Program-made: the position numbers and the translations under genes
Assembly: GCF_019583405.1 (NCBI RefSeq)
Contig: NZ_SZUU01000007.1
Span: 210,722 to 274,721 of the forward strand
Length of the DNA: 64,000 bases
DNA from: Bacteroides fragilis
Lineage (GTDB): Bacteria; Bacteroidota; Bacteroidia; Bacteroidales; Bacteroidaceae
Reading direction: 5' to 3'
Shown: positions 43,563-53,697 of the stretch, one piece after another
Layout of the letters: every line of letters starts with the position of its first letter
Position numbering within the stretch: the stretch's first letter is position 1
The notes under the pieces: model-generated
What the model saw: the letters and a program-made list of their open reading frames with translations, nothing else
Told to the model about the DNA's origin: nothing
Database searches by the model: none

Positions 43563-45578
43563 ATGTTCTTCAGATTGTGCCGTCACTTCATAGCATTCTT
43601 GCTGGTTTTGTTTTGTCCTCGACTCGAAGCCCAAGCCGAAGACCTGTTCGCTAAAACGGACAGTACTCTTCAACAATATTTCATCAAATGCAAAGCACAA
43701 ATCAAGGGTCCGGACTTTCTAAAAATAAATGACACTCTTACGCACATGGCCCAAGAGAGAAATGACAAACGGATGCAGGTGATTGCCGTAGCCCTGAAAC
43801 TGGATTATTACTACTATCAAAACAATCCGGACAGTATCCTTGTCATGGTAGACCGCGTGAAGAAAATCAGCCGAAGGAATAATGAACTGAAATATTTCTA
43901 CTTTGCATGGGGAAGCCGGTTGATTATCTATTATATCAAACAACACCAAACCAACACTGCCATTTACGAAGCCCGGAAAATGCTTCAGTCAGCGGAAGCT
44001 GATAATTTCATTCCCGGAATCGTACAATGTTACCGTACATTGGGAACGATTTACATGACTCAATCGAATCCTAAACTGGCTTACGAAAACTTCCGGAAAC
44101 AAATAGCCTTGATTGAAGAAAATGGAATAGAAGATATCAATCTGCCCACTCAATATGCTTCACTCGCCCAATGTGCCCTCGAAATGCACCGTCCCGATGA
44201 TGCGCTGAAAGCACTGGAAAAAGGGTCGAAATGTACCCAGAGTTCATATCAGGTATTCACAGTACAGAAAGCCTACATTCTATATTATCTGGAAACAAAA
44301 GAATACGAAAAAGCCCGGGAAGTACTTGTGGAATTGGAGCGATTGTTTGAGAAAGACAAATCACTCGCACTCTACAAAAGCGGATTATTCTACATACAAA
44401 TAGAATATTACCGGAACACCGGACAGTACCGGAAAGCACTTGACGTGATTGAAGAGATCAAAAATGATTCATCGAGCATTAATAAATACCTGGACTATAC
44501 GCTGATCCAGAAAAAAGGAAACATCTATTGGGAAATGAACCAGAAGGCCCGGGCTGCCCAATATTATCGGGATTATATCCTGGCAACAGACTCCATCCGA
44601 AGCCAGGAAATACAAAACTCAACCAGCGAGTTCTATGCCATCATGGAAGTAGAACAGTTACACAAAGAAAAGAATGAATTGCTGCTACACATGCAGGAAG
44701 AAAAATTGCAGAAAATCAATATCGCACTTGTCTCACTGGTCATTATCCTGGTAGCAGGAACGATGTTGCTCCTCCACATCTCAAAACTGAACAAGAAGTT
44801 GAAGAGATCGGAAGCCAAAGTGATACAGCAAAACAAAGAACTGGTAGAAAACGGTGAAGAATTGCGCAAAGCCAAAGAACAAGCGGAAAACGCAAGCCGG
44901 ATGAAAACTACTTTTATCCAGAGTATGTCGCACGAAATTCGTACGCCTCTCAATTCAATCGTCGGATTCTCTCAGGTACTGAGCAACTATTTCAAGGAAG
45001 AGGATAATGATGAGATCAGGGAGTTCGCCTCAATCATCGAAACCAGCAGCAGCAATTTACTGCGGCTGATCAACGACGTACTCGACATCTCTTACCTCGA
45101 CCAGTCGGAAGTATTGCCCTACGATAAACCGGAAAACATCAATACCTGTTGTCTACTCAGCATCGAACGGATCCGGAACAGCGTAAAGAAAGAGGTATCA
45201 CTCCGTTTCGAACCGTCATGCGGACCACTTATGATATTGACCAACCCGGAAAGGGTAGCGCAGATACTGACCCACTTGCTACACAACGCAATTAAATTCA
45301 CTGACAAGGGGAATATCACGCTGGCTTACACCATCTCGCCCACAGAAAAACAGATTGTATATACCGTAACCGATACAGGGAAAGGTATCCCAGTGGAGCA
45401 ACAAGAGTATGTATTCGAACGTTTTGCCAAGCTGAACGATTTTTCGCAAGGAACAGGGTTAGGGCTTCCCATCTGTCGGATTATTGCCGAAAAGTTAGGG
45501 GGGAGCCTCATCATAGATAAGACTTATACCAAGGGGTGCCGCTTCATACTTACATTGCCGCTGATAAAAGCAGACTGA
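43563..45578 (+). CDS. Sensor histidine kinase with N-terminal TPR repeats
   Basis: 671 residues from ATG 43563; an earlier in-frame ATG (43467) is upstream of a TATCTTTG -7 element (43531-43538). A signal segment (HFIAFLLVLFCPRLEAQAED), about 350 residues of TPR-like helical repeats, a transmembrane helix (IALVSLVIILVAGTMLLL), a coiled coil, HisKA with SMSHEIRTPLNSIVGFS, and an ATPase domain with HNAIKF, TDTGKGIP and GTGLGLPIC. There is no receiver domain and no adjacent regulator, so its partner is unknown. Confidence 0.9.
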   Translation: MFFRLCRHFIAFLLVLFCPRLEAQAEDLFAKTDSTLQQYFIKCKAQIKGPDFLKINDTLTHMAQERNDKRMQVIAVALKLDYYYYQNNPDSILVMVDRVKKISRRNNELKYFYFAWGSRLIIYYIKQHQTNTAIYEARKMLQSAEADNFIPGIVQCYRTLGTIYMTQSNPKLAYENFRKQIALIEENGIEDINLPTQYASLAQCALEMHRPDDALKALEKGSKCTQSSYQVFTVQKAYILYYLETKEYEKAREVLVELERLFEKDKSLALYKSGLFYIQIEYYRNTGQYRKALDVIEEIKNDSSSINKYLDYTLIQKKGNIYWEMNQKARAAQYYRDYILATDSIRSQEIQNSTSEFYAIMEVEQLHKEKNELLLHMQEEKLQKINIALVSLVIILVAGTMLLLHISKLNKKLKRSEAKVIQQNKELVENGEELRKAKEQAENASRMKTTFIQSMSHEIRTPLNSIVGFSQVLSNYFKEEDNDEIREFASIIETSSSNLLRLINDVLDISYLDQSEVLPYDKPENINTCCLLSIERIRNSVKKEVSLRFEPSCGPLMILTNPERVAQILTHLLHNAIKFTDKGNITLAYTISPTEKQIVYTVTDTGKGIPVEQQEYVFERFAKLNDFSQGTGLGLPICRIIAEKLGGSLIIDKTYTKGCRFILTLPLIKAD

Positions 45579-45590
45579 TAAAACCGAAAA

Positions 45591-45629
45591 AGGTTGCCCC
45601 TCAGGCGGAAACCGCCCTCGGAGCAACCT
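45591..45629 (-). terminator. Terminator of glsA
   Basis: AGGTTGC and GCAACCT arms with a GGCGG/CCGCC inner stem form a hairpin. On the minus strand it is followed by TTTTTCGGTTTTATC. A second small hairpin CGGTAA/TTACCG lies at 45642-45657, next to the glsA stop. Confidence 0.65.
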
Positions 45630-45659
45630 AAACAAAAAAACGGTAAAGCGTTACCGCTA

Positions 45660-46625
45660 CTACTCAACAATGGTTACTCTTGCACCATTGAATACATTCA
45701 ACCCCAACTTGTTCATGATGTATTTAATGGCCAACTGTGCTTTCACTGAGTTGCCCGAACCATCCAAAGGAGGTGCAAAGGCAGAAATACCGAATACGCC
45801 CGGCAATACCCCCATCACACCACCACCTACACCGGTCTTGGCAGGAATACCGGAAGTATACATCCAGTCACCCGAATGTTCGTAGAAACCTACGGTGGCA
45901 ATCATAGAAGTGATCTTAGGAGTCAGTTCGGCATCGAACACCTGCTTCTTGGTAACAGGATTCACACCACCATTGGCAACCGTACCGGCAGCCACCGACA
46001 ACATCTGTGCAGTAACTCCCAAAGAGCACTGACGGGTATAGAGGTCGAGCGACATATTCGGATCATCATAGATGCGGTTATAATTCTTCAGCAGCCAGGC
46101 AATAGAACGGTTGTTGAAGTTGGTAGCTGTTTCCGACTTATAGAGTTCTTCAATCAGCTGTGGAGCAGAGCCGCAAAGATCGGTAATATTCTGTACAATC
46201 GCATCCCACTTCTTATCGGAATTACCAACCGGCGTCACCATGGAACAAGCAGAGATGGCTCCGGCATTGACCAACGGAGTAGACGGATGATCATTTTCCA
46301 ATAAGATGGCGATGATAGAGTTGAAAGGCAGTCCGGTAGCATCCGCTCCAATCATTTCCAACACCTTCTGCGCCCCGTATTGACGGAGAATCAGAATGGC
46401 TGTATGTACTTTAGATACGGATTCGATACCGAAACGATAGTCAAAATCCCCTACGGTAATAGTTTGACCATTCAGCAAACAGACACTGATACCAAAAAGG
46501 TTCTTGTCAATATTAGCAAGATAGGGAATATAATCGGCATTCTTACCACCGGTATTACCCTTGACTTGCTCATAAGCCTGTTGTACTACCTCTTTTATTT
46601 GGGAAATAGATATTTTTTTGTCCAT
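45660..46625 (-). CDS. glsA: Glutaminase
   Basis: 321 residues. Serine-dependent glutaminase family: GQTITVGDFDYRFGIESVSKVHTAIL with the catalytic SxxK-type Ser-Val-Ser-Lys, SIIAILLENDHPSTPLVNAGAISACSM and YTSGIPAKTGVGGGVMGVLPG. Produces glutamate and ammonia. Fourteen bases downstream of gadB, so the two probably act together in acid resistance: glutamine -> glutamate -> GABA. Confidence 0.95.
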   Translation of the reverse strand: MDKKISISQIKEVVQQAYEQVKGNTGGKNADYIPYLANIDKNLFGISVCLLNGQTITVGDFDYRFGIESVSKVHTAILILRQYGAQKVLEMIGADATGLPFNSIIAILLENDHPSTPLVNAGAISACSMVTPVGNSDKKWDAIVQNITDLCGSAPQLIEELYKSETATNFNNRSIAWLLKNYNRIYDDPNMSLDLYTRQCSLGVTAQMLSVAAGTVANGGVNPVTKKQVFDAELTPKITSMIATVGFYEHSGDWMYTSGIPAKTGVGGGVMGVLPGVFGISAFAPPLDGSGNSVKAQLAIKYIMNKLGLNVFNGARVTIVE

Positions 46626-46639
46626 ACCAATAATGTTAT

Positions 46640-48082
46640 TTATTTCTTAGCAACTTGCGGTTTACCGGTATGATTAAACACTTTGGTTTCTACCGGCAGA
46701 TTCTTTTCCTGGGCGATACGGGTGGTTGTCGGGTATTCCAGTTTTTCAAGTTCGGTAATAGCATTCTTGATATCTCCCAACAGCATATCGGCCATGTCCC
46801 GGCTGAATCCCTGACGAACTACCACACGCATAACCACATAATTCTCCAGTTTAGAAGGCAGTGTATATGCCGGAACCATCCAGCCGTGCTGAGCCAGTTT
46901 ATCCTGCAAATCATAAAGAGTCCATTTGGCGTTCTTTGCATATTCCGGTTTCATGTACCAGATAAACAACGGGTTCACTACATCTTCAGAGTAGTTGACA
47001 AACGGAGCCATCTTAGCGATCTGGCTGTGGATATATTTAGCTATTTGCAGAGAGTTATACTGTACTTCCTTGTAACCCTGGAATCCTAAACGGATGAATT
47101 GATAATACTGTCCCAGAATCTGAGCAGCCGGACGTGAGAAGTTTAAACCTACCTGAGTAATGTTAGCTCCTAAATAGTTTACGCTGAAAGCCATTTCTTC
47201 GGGCAGATATTCTTTACCTTTCCAGACAACCCAACCTAAACCCGGATATACAAGGCCGAACTTATGACCGGATACACTGATAGAGAGTACCCATTTCAGG
47301 CGGAAGTCCCACTTGGTTTCCGGATACAGGAACGGAAGGATAAAACCACCACTGGCGGCGTCTACGTGGATAGGAATGTCATAACCGGTCTTGGCGTTAT
47401 AAGCATCGAGGGCTTTGTCAAGCGCTTCAACGTCGTCATTCAGGCCTGTCCATGTAACACCCTGGATAGGAACTACACAAATTGTATTTTCATCACACAT
47501 CTTCAAGGCTTCTTCCGGATCGAGTGTGGTCTTATCCAGTGTCAAAGGCACCTGACGCATCTCAATCTGCCACAACTGAGCAAATTTTTCCCAAACAACC
47601 TGGAAGCCGGTTGAAATGACAAAGTTAGGTTTATCAAACGGTTTGCCCTGAGCCTGACGTTTTTTGCGCCAACGCAACCAAGCAGCTACACCACCCAACA
47701 TACAGGCTTCTGAAGAACCGATAGCCAATGCACCGGTTTTCCAGGTATCTTTTTCAGGAGAGTTCCACAAATTAGCAACGATGTTGATACATTTACCGTT
47801 CATCACAGCAATACGAGGATATTCTGTCTCGTCAATGTAGTTGATATTGATGGCTTCGTTCATCAGCTTCGTTGCATAGTCATCCATATAAGTAGTCACG
47901 AATGTAGCAAGATTCAGACGGGGCTGAGTTTGAGCAAAGGTTTCGTCCTTCACCATCTGGTAGGCGATTTCCGGAGTCGTAGGTCCATCAGGTATTTTCT
48001 CCACCGGAGAGGGTTGCAACATTTTGTTTGAACCAAATACATCGGTTTTAGCATCACCTTTTCTGAAATTTAAATCTTCCAT
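46640..48082 (-). CDS. gadB: Glutamate decarboxylase
   Basis: 480 residues. PLP-dependent group II decarboxylase: NYIDETEYPRIAVMNGKCINIVANLWN, GSSEACMLGGVAAWLRWR, HVDAASGGFILPFLYPE and the PLP lysine in SVSGHKFGLVYPGLGWV. Makes GABA from glutamate with consumption of a proton. Paired with glsA downstream; no antiporter gadC is adjacent in this window, which is a gap compared with the usual acid-resistance set. Confidence 0.96.
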   Translation of the reverse strand: MEDLNFRKGDAKTDVFGSNKMLQPSPVEKIPDGPTTPEIAYQMVKDETFAQTQPRLNLATFVTTYMDDYATKLMNEAININYIDETEYPRIAVMNGKCINIVANLWNSPEKDTWKTGALAIGSSEACMLGGVAAWLRWRKKRQAQGKPFDKPNFVISTGFQVVWEKFAQLWQIEMRQVPLTLDKTTLDPEEALKMCDENTICVVPIQGVTWTGLNDDVEALDKALDAYNAKTGYDIPIHVDAASGGFILPFLYPETKWDFRLKWVLSISVSGHKFGLVYPGLGWVVWKGKEYLPEEMAFSVNYLGANITQVGLNFSRPAAQILGQYYQFIRLGFQGYKEVQYNSLQIAKYIHSQIAKMAPFVNYSEDVVNPLFIWYMKPEYAKNAKWTLYDLQDKLAQHGWMVPAYTLPSKLENYVVMRVVVRQGFSRDMADMLLGDIKNAITELEKLEYPTTTRIAQEKNLPVETKVFNHTGKPQVAKK

Positions 48083-48343
48083 AATTACTCTTATTTTTAA
48101 TTAGGTTTAGGCGATGGGGATTTTCCCCGTCGAATTTCCCACAACAACATCGTAAGGATATGAAAGTTCTTCGGTTTTACATTATTTGGCGTTTATTAAA
48201 AAGGGAGGGAGACGGAAAAGTTAATAAGTTATCTTCAATCCTGCAGGAAGATATCCCAACACACTTTCTGCTGCTTAGATGCCGAACATTCTGACGAATC
48301 GTTTGTTCTTCACACACCTAAACTTTATAATACCTATACAACT
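48083..48343. other. Divergent gadB/MFS intergenic region with one hairpin
   Basis: CGATGGGGA/TCCCCGTCG (48112-48132) forms a 9-bp hairpin with one G-T pair, about 30 bases before the gadB start on its 5' side. It may lie in the gadB 5' UTR. No gene is seen. Confidence 0.5.
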
Positions 48344-49579
48344 ATGCGTATTCAAACTGGCCAAGGGACTATACCCCTTATCACCCTTATCGGCATCTGG
48401 TCTATCTCGGCCCTGAATGCCCTACCCGGTCTGGCGGTTTCTCCTATTTTGGGGAAGCTATCCGTCATCTTTCCACACTCCACCGAACTGGACATACAGA
48501 TGCTTTCGTCTCTGCCCTCACTACTGATTATCCCATTTATCCTTCTGGCGGGCAAACTGACCGAACGGGTCAATTTCATACATCTATTACAAGCCGGACT
48601 TGCCATCTTTGCTTTGAGCGGAGTGCTCTACCTGCTATCGGGACAGATGTGGCAACTGATTGCTGTAAGTGCTTTATTGGGAGTAGGATCGGGGCTGATC
48701 GTTCCGTTGTCCACCGGCCTGATCTCAAAATACTTCACCGGTTCATATCGCGTGAAACAGTTTGGATTGAGTTCGGCCATCACCAACATAACCCTGGTAG
48801 TAGCTACGGTAGTAACCGGATATCTGGCCGAAGTCAACTGGCATCTGCCATTTGTCGTCTATCTGCTTCCAATCATTTCACTCGTGCTCTCGGTATATCT
48901 GCAACGCAGCATGGCGAGTGAAGGCAGCACCTCACTCTCCAACGACAAGGACCCGGCAGACAAAGAAGAAAATGTAGATACCGGTAACAGCAAATACGGC
49001 ATTCATGTTCGCCATCTCGGAGGCATTATGGGTGTTTACGGACTGGCTACTTTTCTGGTACTGGTAGTCAGCTTTAACCTGCCATTTCTGATGGAAGAAT
49101 ATCACTTCACCAGTGGTAACTCCGGCATTATGATTTCTCTCTTCTTCTTAGCTATCATGGCTCCCGGATTCTTTCTGAACCGAATCGTAGGCACATTGAA
49201 AGAGAAAACAAAGTTCTACAGTTTTTTGAGCATCGGCATCGGACTGGCACTGATCTGGATCTCACCCAAAGAGTGGGTGATAGCCCCCGGATGTATCCTG
49301 GTGGGACTGGGTTACGGAGTCATCCAACCCGTTGTCTACAATCAGACAACCCATACGGCTATTTCACGCAAAGTGACACTGGCACTGGCATTCGTAATGG
49401 CGATGAACTACCTTGCCATTCTGCTATGTCCCTTCATTATCGACTTCTTCCAGTCGACTGTATTCCACATCAAATCTCAGCAGTTTGCTTTTGTGTTCAA
49501 TCTATGCATCAGCATCGTAATGCTTGTCATTTCCTATACCAAGCGAAATTCTTTCTTGTTTAATGATAATCTGGAATAG
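48344..49579 (+). CDS. MFS transporter
   Basis: 411 residues, about 12 hydrophobic helices. MFS features include GKLTERVNFIHLLQ in the helix 2-3 loop, GVGSGLIVPLSTGLISKYF, and a mid-protein polar loop (DKDPADKEENVDTGNSKYG) between two bundles of six helices. The substrate cannot be told. It is divergent from gadB, so a link to acid resistance is possible but not shown. Confidence 0.88.
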   Translation: MRIQTGQGTIPLITLIGIWSISALNALPGLAVSPILGKLSVIFPHSTELDIQMLSSLPSLLIIPFILLAGKLTERVNFIHLLQAGLAIFALSGVLYLLSGQMWQLIAVSALLGVGSGLIVPLSTGLISKYFTGSYRVKQFGLSSAITNITLVVATVVTGYLAEVNWHLPFVVYLLPIISLVLSVYLQRSMASEGSTSLSNDKDPADKEENVDTGNSKYGIHVRHLGGIMGVYGLATFLVLVVSFNLPFLMEEYHFTSGNSGIMISLFFLAIMAPGFFLNRIVGTLKEKTKFYSFLSIGIGLALIWISPKEWVIAPGCILVGLGYGVIQPVVYNQTTHTAISRKVTLALAFVMAMNYLAILLCPFIIDFFQSTVFHIKSQQFAFVFNLCISIVMLVISYTKRNSFLFNDNLE

Positions 49580-49621
49580 AAAATGTAATTTTGCACCCAC
49601 AACAGAGAAAAACCGATTATT

Positions 49622-50920
49622 ATGAAACTTTCTGCTCTCTACCAGATATTCCTGGATTGTGCCGTAGTGACCACCGACAGCCGCAACTGCCCTGCTGGTT
49701 CACTGTTTATTGCCCTGAAAGGCGAATCATTCAACGGAAACGCTTTTGCAGCTCAAGCATTGAAAGACGGCTGTGCATACGCCATCGTAGATGAAGCCGA
49801 ATATGCTCCGGAAAACGACAGACATATCATTCTAGTAGACAATTGCCTGCAAACTCTTCAGCAACTGGCAAATTATCACCGCCGCCAACTGGGTACTAAA
49901 GTGATCGGCATTACCGGAACCAACGGGAAAACAACCACTAAAGAGCTGATTTCTGCTGTCTTGTCAAAATCTCACAATGTACTCTACACAGAAGGAAACC
50001 TAAACAACCACATTGGAGTACCCATGACTCTGCTTCGCCTAAAAACAGAACATGAACTGGCAGTGATCGAAATGGGGGCTAATCATCCCGGAGAGATAAA
50101 ATTTCTGGTACACATTGCCGAGCCGGATTATGGAATTATCACCAATGTGGGAAAAGCGCATCTGGAAGGATTCGGTTCCTTTGAAGGAGTGATCCGCACT
50201 AAAGGAGAATTATATGACTATCTCCGTGAAAAGGAAGATTCTACCGTCTTTATACACCATGATAATGCTTATCTGATGGACATCGCTCATGACCTGAATC
50301 TGATTCCCTACGGAAGTGAAGACTCACTTTATGTGAATGGACATGTGACCGGGAATTCCCCTTATCTGACTTTCGAATGGAAAGCAGGCAAAGATGGTGA
50401 CTTGCACAAAGTGCAAACTCAGCTTATCGGCGAATATAACTTCCCAAATGCATTGGCCGCCGTTACTATCGGTCGGTTCTTTGGAGTGGAAGCCGGAAAA
50501 ATAGATGAAGCACTAGCCGGTTATACTCCCCGCAATAACCGTTCACAACTGAAAAAAACCGCGGATAATACACTAATTATAGACGCTTACAATGCCAATC
50601 CGACCAGCATGATGGCAGCCCTCCAAAACTTCCGTAATATGACTGTGGAAAAGAAAATGCTGATATTAGGCGATATGCGTGAATTGGGGGCGGAAAGTGC
50701 AGCTGAACACCGCAAAATCGTGGACTTCCTGCAAGAGTGCTCTTTTGAGAAAGTCCTGCTGGTTGGAGAACAATTTACAGCAACTCATCCTCCTTATCAC
50801 ACCTATGCCAATGCACAAGAAGTGATAAAAGAACTGCAAACGGAAAAACCTAAAGACTACACCATCCTGATCAAAGGATCGAATGGTATCAAACTGAGCA
50901 CAGTTGTTGAATTCTTATAA
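49622..50920 (+). CDS. murF: UDP-N-acetylmuramoyl-tripeptide--D-alanyl-D-alanine ligase
   Basis: 432 residues. Mur ligase motifs: DSRNCPAGSLFIALKGE at the N-terminus, ATP loop GITGTNGKTTTKELISAVL, GNLNNHIGVPMTLLRL, EMGANHPGEIKFL, ITNVGKAHLEGFGS, NRSQLKKTADNTLIIDAYNANPTSM and LGDMRELG. Adds D-Ala-D-Ala to the cell wall precursor in the cytoplasm. Not clustered with other mur genes here. Confidence 0.97.
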   Translation: MKLSALYQIFLDCAVVTTDSRNCPAGSLFIALKGESFNGNAFAAQALKDGCAYAIVDEAEYAPENDRHIILVDNCLQTLQQLANYHRRQLGTKVIGITGTNGKTTTKELISAVLSKSHNVLYTEGNLNNHIGVPMTLLRLKTEHELAVIEMGANHPGEIKFLVHIAEPDYGIITNVGKAHLEGFGSFEGVIRTKGELYDYLREKEDSTVFIHHDNAYLMDIAHDLNLIPYGSEDSLYVNGHVTGNSPYLTFEWKAGKDGDLHKVQTQLIGEYNFPNALAAVTIGRFFGVEAGKIDEALAGYTPRNNRSQLKKTADNTLIIDAYNANPTSMMAALQNFRNMTVEKKMLILGDMRELGAESAAEHRKIVDFLQECSFEKVLLVGEQFTATHPPYHTYANAQEVIKELQTEKPKDYTILIKGSNGIKLSTVVEFL

Positions 50921-50924
50921 AAGA

Positions 50925-51317
50925 CTACTTTTTACTGAACATACGTGGACGGACAATAAAATATCCTATCAGACTGGCCAATACCGCACCTGTGGTATTG
51001 GCTGCAAAGTCCATCCAGTCTCCGCCACGATAGGTCGTACAATATTCCTGCAACAATTCTACACATCCGCTGAACAACACCGGACAAACGAATGCTCCTA
51101 CCCAAGCATGCCACACCGGAGTGTGGTCTCTACGGTGTGCCCGTAAAAACTCCAGCCACAGCATACCGGACATGCCGAAGTACATACAAATATGAACGAC
51201 CTTATCGATATTAGGAATTTTACTAATCTCCGTTGAAGGAGGTTTGAAGAACGACAGATAGATGACCGCAAGAATGATAAAGAGCGATACGGGATATTTC
51301 TTAATATACGATAGCAT
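50925..51317 (-). CDS. VanZ-family membrane protein
   Basis: 130 residues, about four hydrophobic helices. VanZ-like features: NIDKVVHICMYFGMSGMLW, PVLFSGCVELLQEYCTTYRGGDWMDFAANTTGAVLASLIGYFI with the conserved E-Q and D-x-x-D-N-type residues. Converges with murF, with only 4 bases between stops. Function in Bacteroides unknown. Confidence 0.87.
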   Translation of the reverse strand: MLSYIKKYPVSLFIILAVIYLSFFKPPSTEISKIPNIDKVVHICMYFGMSGMLWLEFLRAHRRDHTPVWHAWVGAFVCPVLFSGCVELLQEYCTTYRGGDWMDFAANTTGAVLASLIGYFIVRPRMFSKK

Positions 51318-51421
51318 ACCTAAATAAATTACAGATGAATCGCAAATATAAGGAACATTTTCTATATTTGCACGTTTAAAGCGAGAAAATCTATCGAATT
51401 GTAAGATAACATATACTTTTT

Positions 51422-52789
51422 ATGACAAAAAAAGAAAGAGGAAACTTTGGTAGTAAACTGGGTGTGATATTAGCTTCTGCAGGATCAGCCGTCGGACTGG
51501 GTAATATATGGAGATTCCCTTATGAAACGGGAAATCATGGCGGAGCTGCTTTTATTCTTATTTATCTGGGATGCATCCTCCTACTCGGACTACCGATTAT
51601 GATAGCTGAATTTTTAATCGGACGGCACTCACAGGCAAACACTGCCCGTGCTTACCAAATACTGGCTCCCGGCACTCAATGGCGTTGGGTAGGACGAATG
51701 GGAGTTTTGGCGGGATTCCTTATTCTCGGCTATTACTCTGTTGTGGCCGGATGGACATTAGAGTATATATACGAGGCAGTCAGTAACAGTTTCGCAGGTA
51801 AAACTCCGGCGGAGTTTATCTCTTCTTTTCAAAGTTTCTCCAGCAATCCCTGGCGTCCGGCCTTATGGCTCACCTTATTTTTACTCGCTACCCATTTCAT
51901 CATCGTGAAAGGAGTGGAGAAGGGAATCGAAAAATCATCCAAAATTATGATGCCGACCCTCTTCATCATTATCTTAATCTTGGTGGGATGTTCGGTCACT
52001 TTGCCGGGAGCGGGCAAAGGCATCGAGTTTTTGCTTAAACCGGATTTCAGTAAAGTAGATGGCAATGTATTTCTGGGAGCTATGGGGCAAGCGTTCTTCT
52101 CACTCAGCCTTGGAATGGGATGCCTGTGTACCTATGCCTCCTATTTCAGCAAAAACACCAACCTCACCCGAACGGCCTTCAGTGTAGGAATTATCGACAC
52201 ATTTGTCGCTATACTGGCTGGTTTTATCATCTTTCCCGCAGCGTTCTCAGTGGGTATTCAACCGGATGCCGGACCAAGTTTAATTTTTATAACTCTGCCT
52301 AACGTATTCCAACAGGCTTTCAGCGGGATACCGATATTGGCATATATCTTTTCAGTGATGTTCTACATATTGTTGGCGCTGGCAGCGCTGACTTCTACCA
52401 TCTCATTGCATGAAGTGGTTACGGCCTACCTACACGAAGAATTCAACTTTACAAGGGGCAAAGCTGCCCGGTTGGTAACAACCGGTTGCATTTTGTTGGG
52501 GATACTTTGTTCACTCTCTCTGGGGATTACCAAAGACTTCACCATCTTCGGACTGGGCATGTTTGACCTGTTCGACTTCGTAACCGCCAAACTGATGTTG
52601 CCATTGGGCGGATTGTTCATCTCCATCTTTACCGGATGGTATCTGGACAAGAAACTTGTTTGGTCGGAAATCACGAACAACGGTAACCTGAAAGTTCCTA
52701 CATATAAGTTGATTATCTTTATTCTGAAATACGTAGCCCCAATTGCCATTTCAGTGATCTTCATTAATGAACTGGGGTTACTGAAATAA
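51422..52789 (+). CDS. Neurotransmitter:sodium symporter family transporter
   Basis: 455 residues, about 11-12 hydrophobic helices. NSS/LeuT-fold signature: GSKLGVILASAGSAVGLGNIWRFPYETGNHGGAAFILIYLGC, LPIMIAEFLIGR and GQAFFSLSLGMGCLCTYASYF. Imports amino acids with sodium. Two bases before the helix-hairpin-helix gene, so co-transcribed. The amino-acid preference is not predictable from sequence. Confidence 0.93.
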   Translation: MTKKERGNFGSKLGVILASAGSAVGLGNIWRFPYETGNHGGAAFILIYLGCILLLGLPIMIAEFLIGRHSQANTARAYQILAPGTQWRWVGRMGVLAGFLILGYYSVVAGWTLEYIYEAVSNSFAGKTPAEFISSFQSFSSNPWRPALWLTLFLLATHFIIVKGVEKGIEKSSKIMMPTLFIIILILVGCSVTLPGAGKGIEFLLKPDFSKVDGNVFLGAMGQAFFSLSLGMGCLCTYASYFSKNTNLTRTAFSVGIIDTFVAILAGFIIFPAAFSVGIQPDAGPSLIFITLPNVFQQAFSGIPILAYIFSVMFYILLALAALTSTISLHEVVTAYLHEEFNFTRGKAARLVTTGCILLGILCSLSLGITKDFTIFGLGMFDLFDFVTAKLMLPLGGLFISIFTGWYLDKKLVWSEITNNGNLKVPTYKLIIFILKYVAPIAISVIFINELGLLK

Positions 52790-52791
52790 AA

Positions 52792-53697
52792 ATGTGGAAA
52801 GACTTCTTTTACTTCACACGTACAGAACGGCAAGGCATCCTGATACTTGTCGTTTTGTGTATTCTCGTATTTGTAGCCGGATGGATGATCCCCGACAAAG
52901 CAAATACGGCAACAAACGATACGGAAAAGATGAAAAAGGAATATGCCGAATTTATTGCCTCCATCCGCGAAAATGAACAAAAAGCATATACACATGACAG
53001 GAACTTCCAGCCCCGGCGAACAGTCAGTTTGACGACTTTCGACCCAAATACGACCGATTCTGTCGGATTCCTTGATCTGGGCCTGCCGGCATGGATGGCA
53101 AAGAATATCTTAAAGTACCGGAATAAAGGTGGAAAATTCCGTCGGGCGGAAGACTTTCGAAAAGTATACGGATTAACGCAGGAACAATACACGATTCTCC
53201 TACCTTATATCTGTATAGCTCCGGTCACAGAGCCCCACCAAGATACACTTCGCCTCTATATTCCTAAAGTGGAAAAAGACACACTGAAATTCTTTAAATA
53301 CACTGCCGGAACAGTAGTCGAACTGAACGGTGCAGACACAACGGAACTGAAAAAGATTCCCGGTATCGGTAGTGCTATTGCCCGAATGATAACAGGATAT
53401 CGCAGCCGTTTAGGAGGATTTTATGATATAGCACAATTGAAAGAGATACACCTCAATGTGGAAAAGCTTCGCCCCTGGTTTAATGTAGCAACCGACAATA
53501 TCCGACAGCTGAATATAAACCAAACCGGCATCGAACGGCTCAAAGCCCATCCGTATATTAACTTCTATCAGGCCAAAATAATAGTAGAGTACAGAAAAAA
53601 GAAAGGAACATTAAAAAGCCTGAAGCAACTTTCTCTTTACGAAGAATTTACTCCTCAGGATTTAGAACGAATCAGCCACTACGTCTGTTTTGAGTAA
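52792..53697 (+). CDS. Helix-hairpin-helix (ComEA-like) domain protein
   Basis: 301 residues, one N-terminal transmembrane helix (GILILVVLCILVFVAGWMI). Three helix-hairpin-helix units follow: VGFLDLGLPAWMAKNILKYRNKGGKF, ELKKIPGIGSAIARMITGYRSRLGGF and RLKAHPYINFYQAKIIVEYRKKKGTL. These bind DNA or mediate protein contact; ComEA itself handles incoming DNA, but no competence genes are near. Its stop is directly adjacent to the convergent LolD-like gene. Confidence 0.87.
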   Translation: MWKDFFYFTRTERQGILILVVLCILVFVAGWMIPDKANTATNDTEKMKKEYAEFIASIRENEQKAYTHDRNFQPRRTVSLTTFDPNTTDSVGFLDLGLPAWMAKNILKYRNKGGKFRRAEDFRKVYGLTQEQYTILLPYICIAPVTEPHQDTLRLYIPKVEKDTLKFFKYTAGTVVELNGADTTELKKIPGIGSAIARMITGYRSRLGGFYDIAQLKEIHLNVEKLRPWFNVATDNIRQLNINQTGIERLKAHPYINFYQAKIIVEYRKKKGTLKSLKQLSLYEEFTPQDLERISHYVCFE

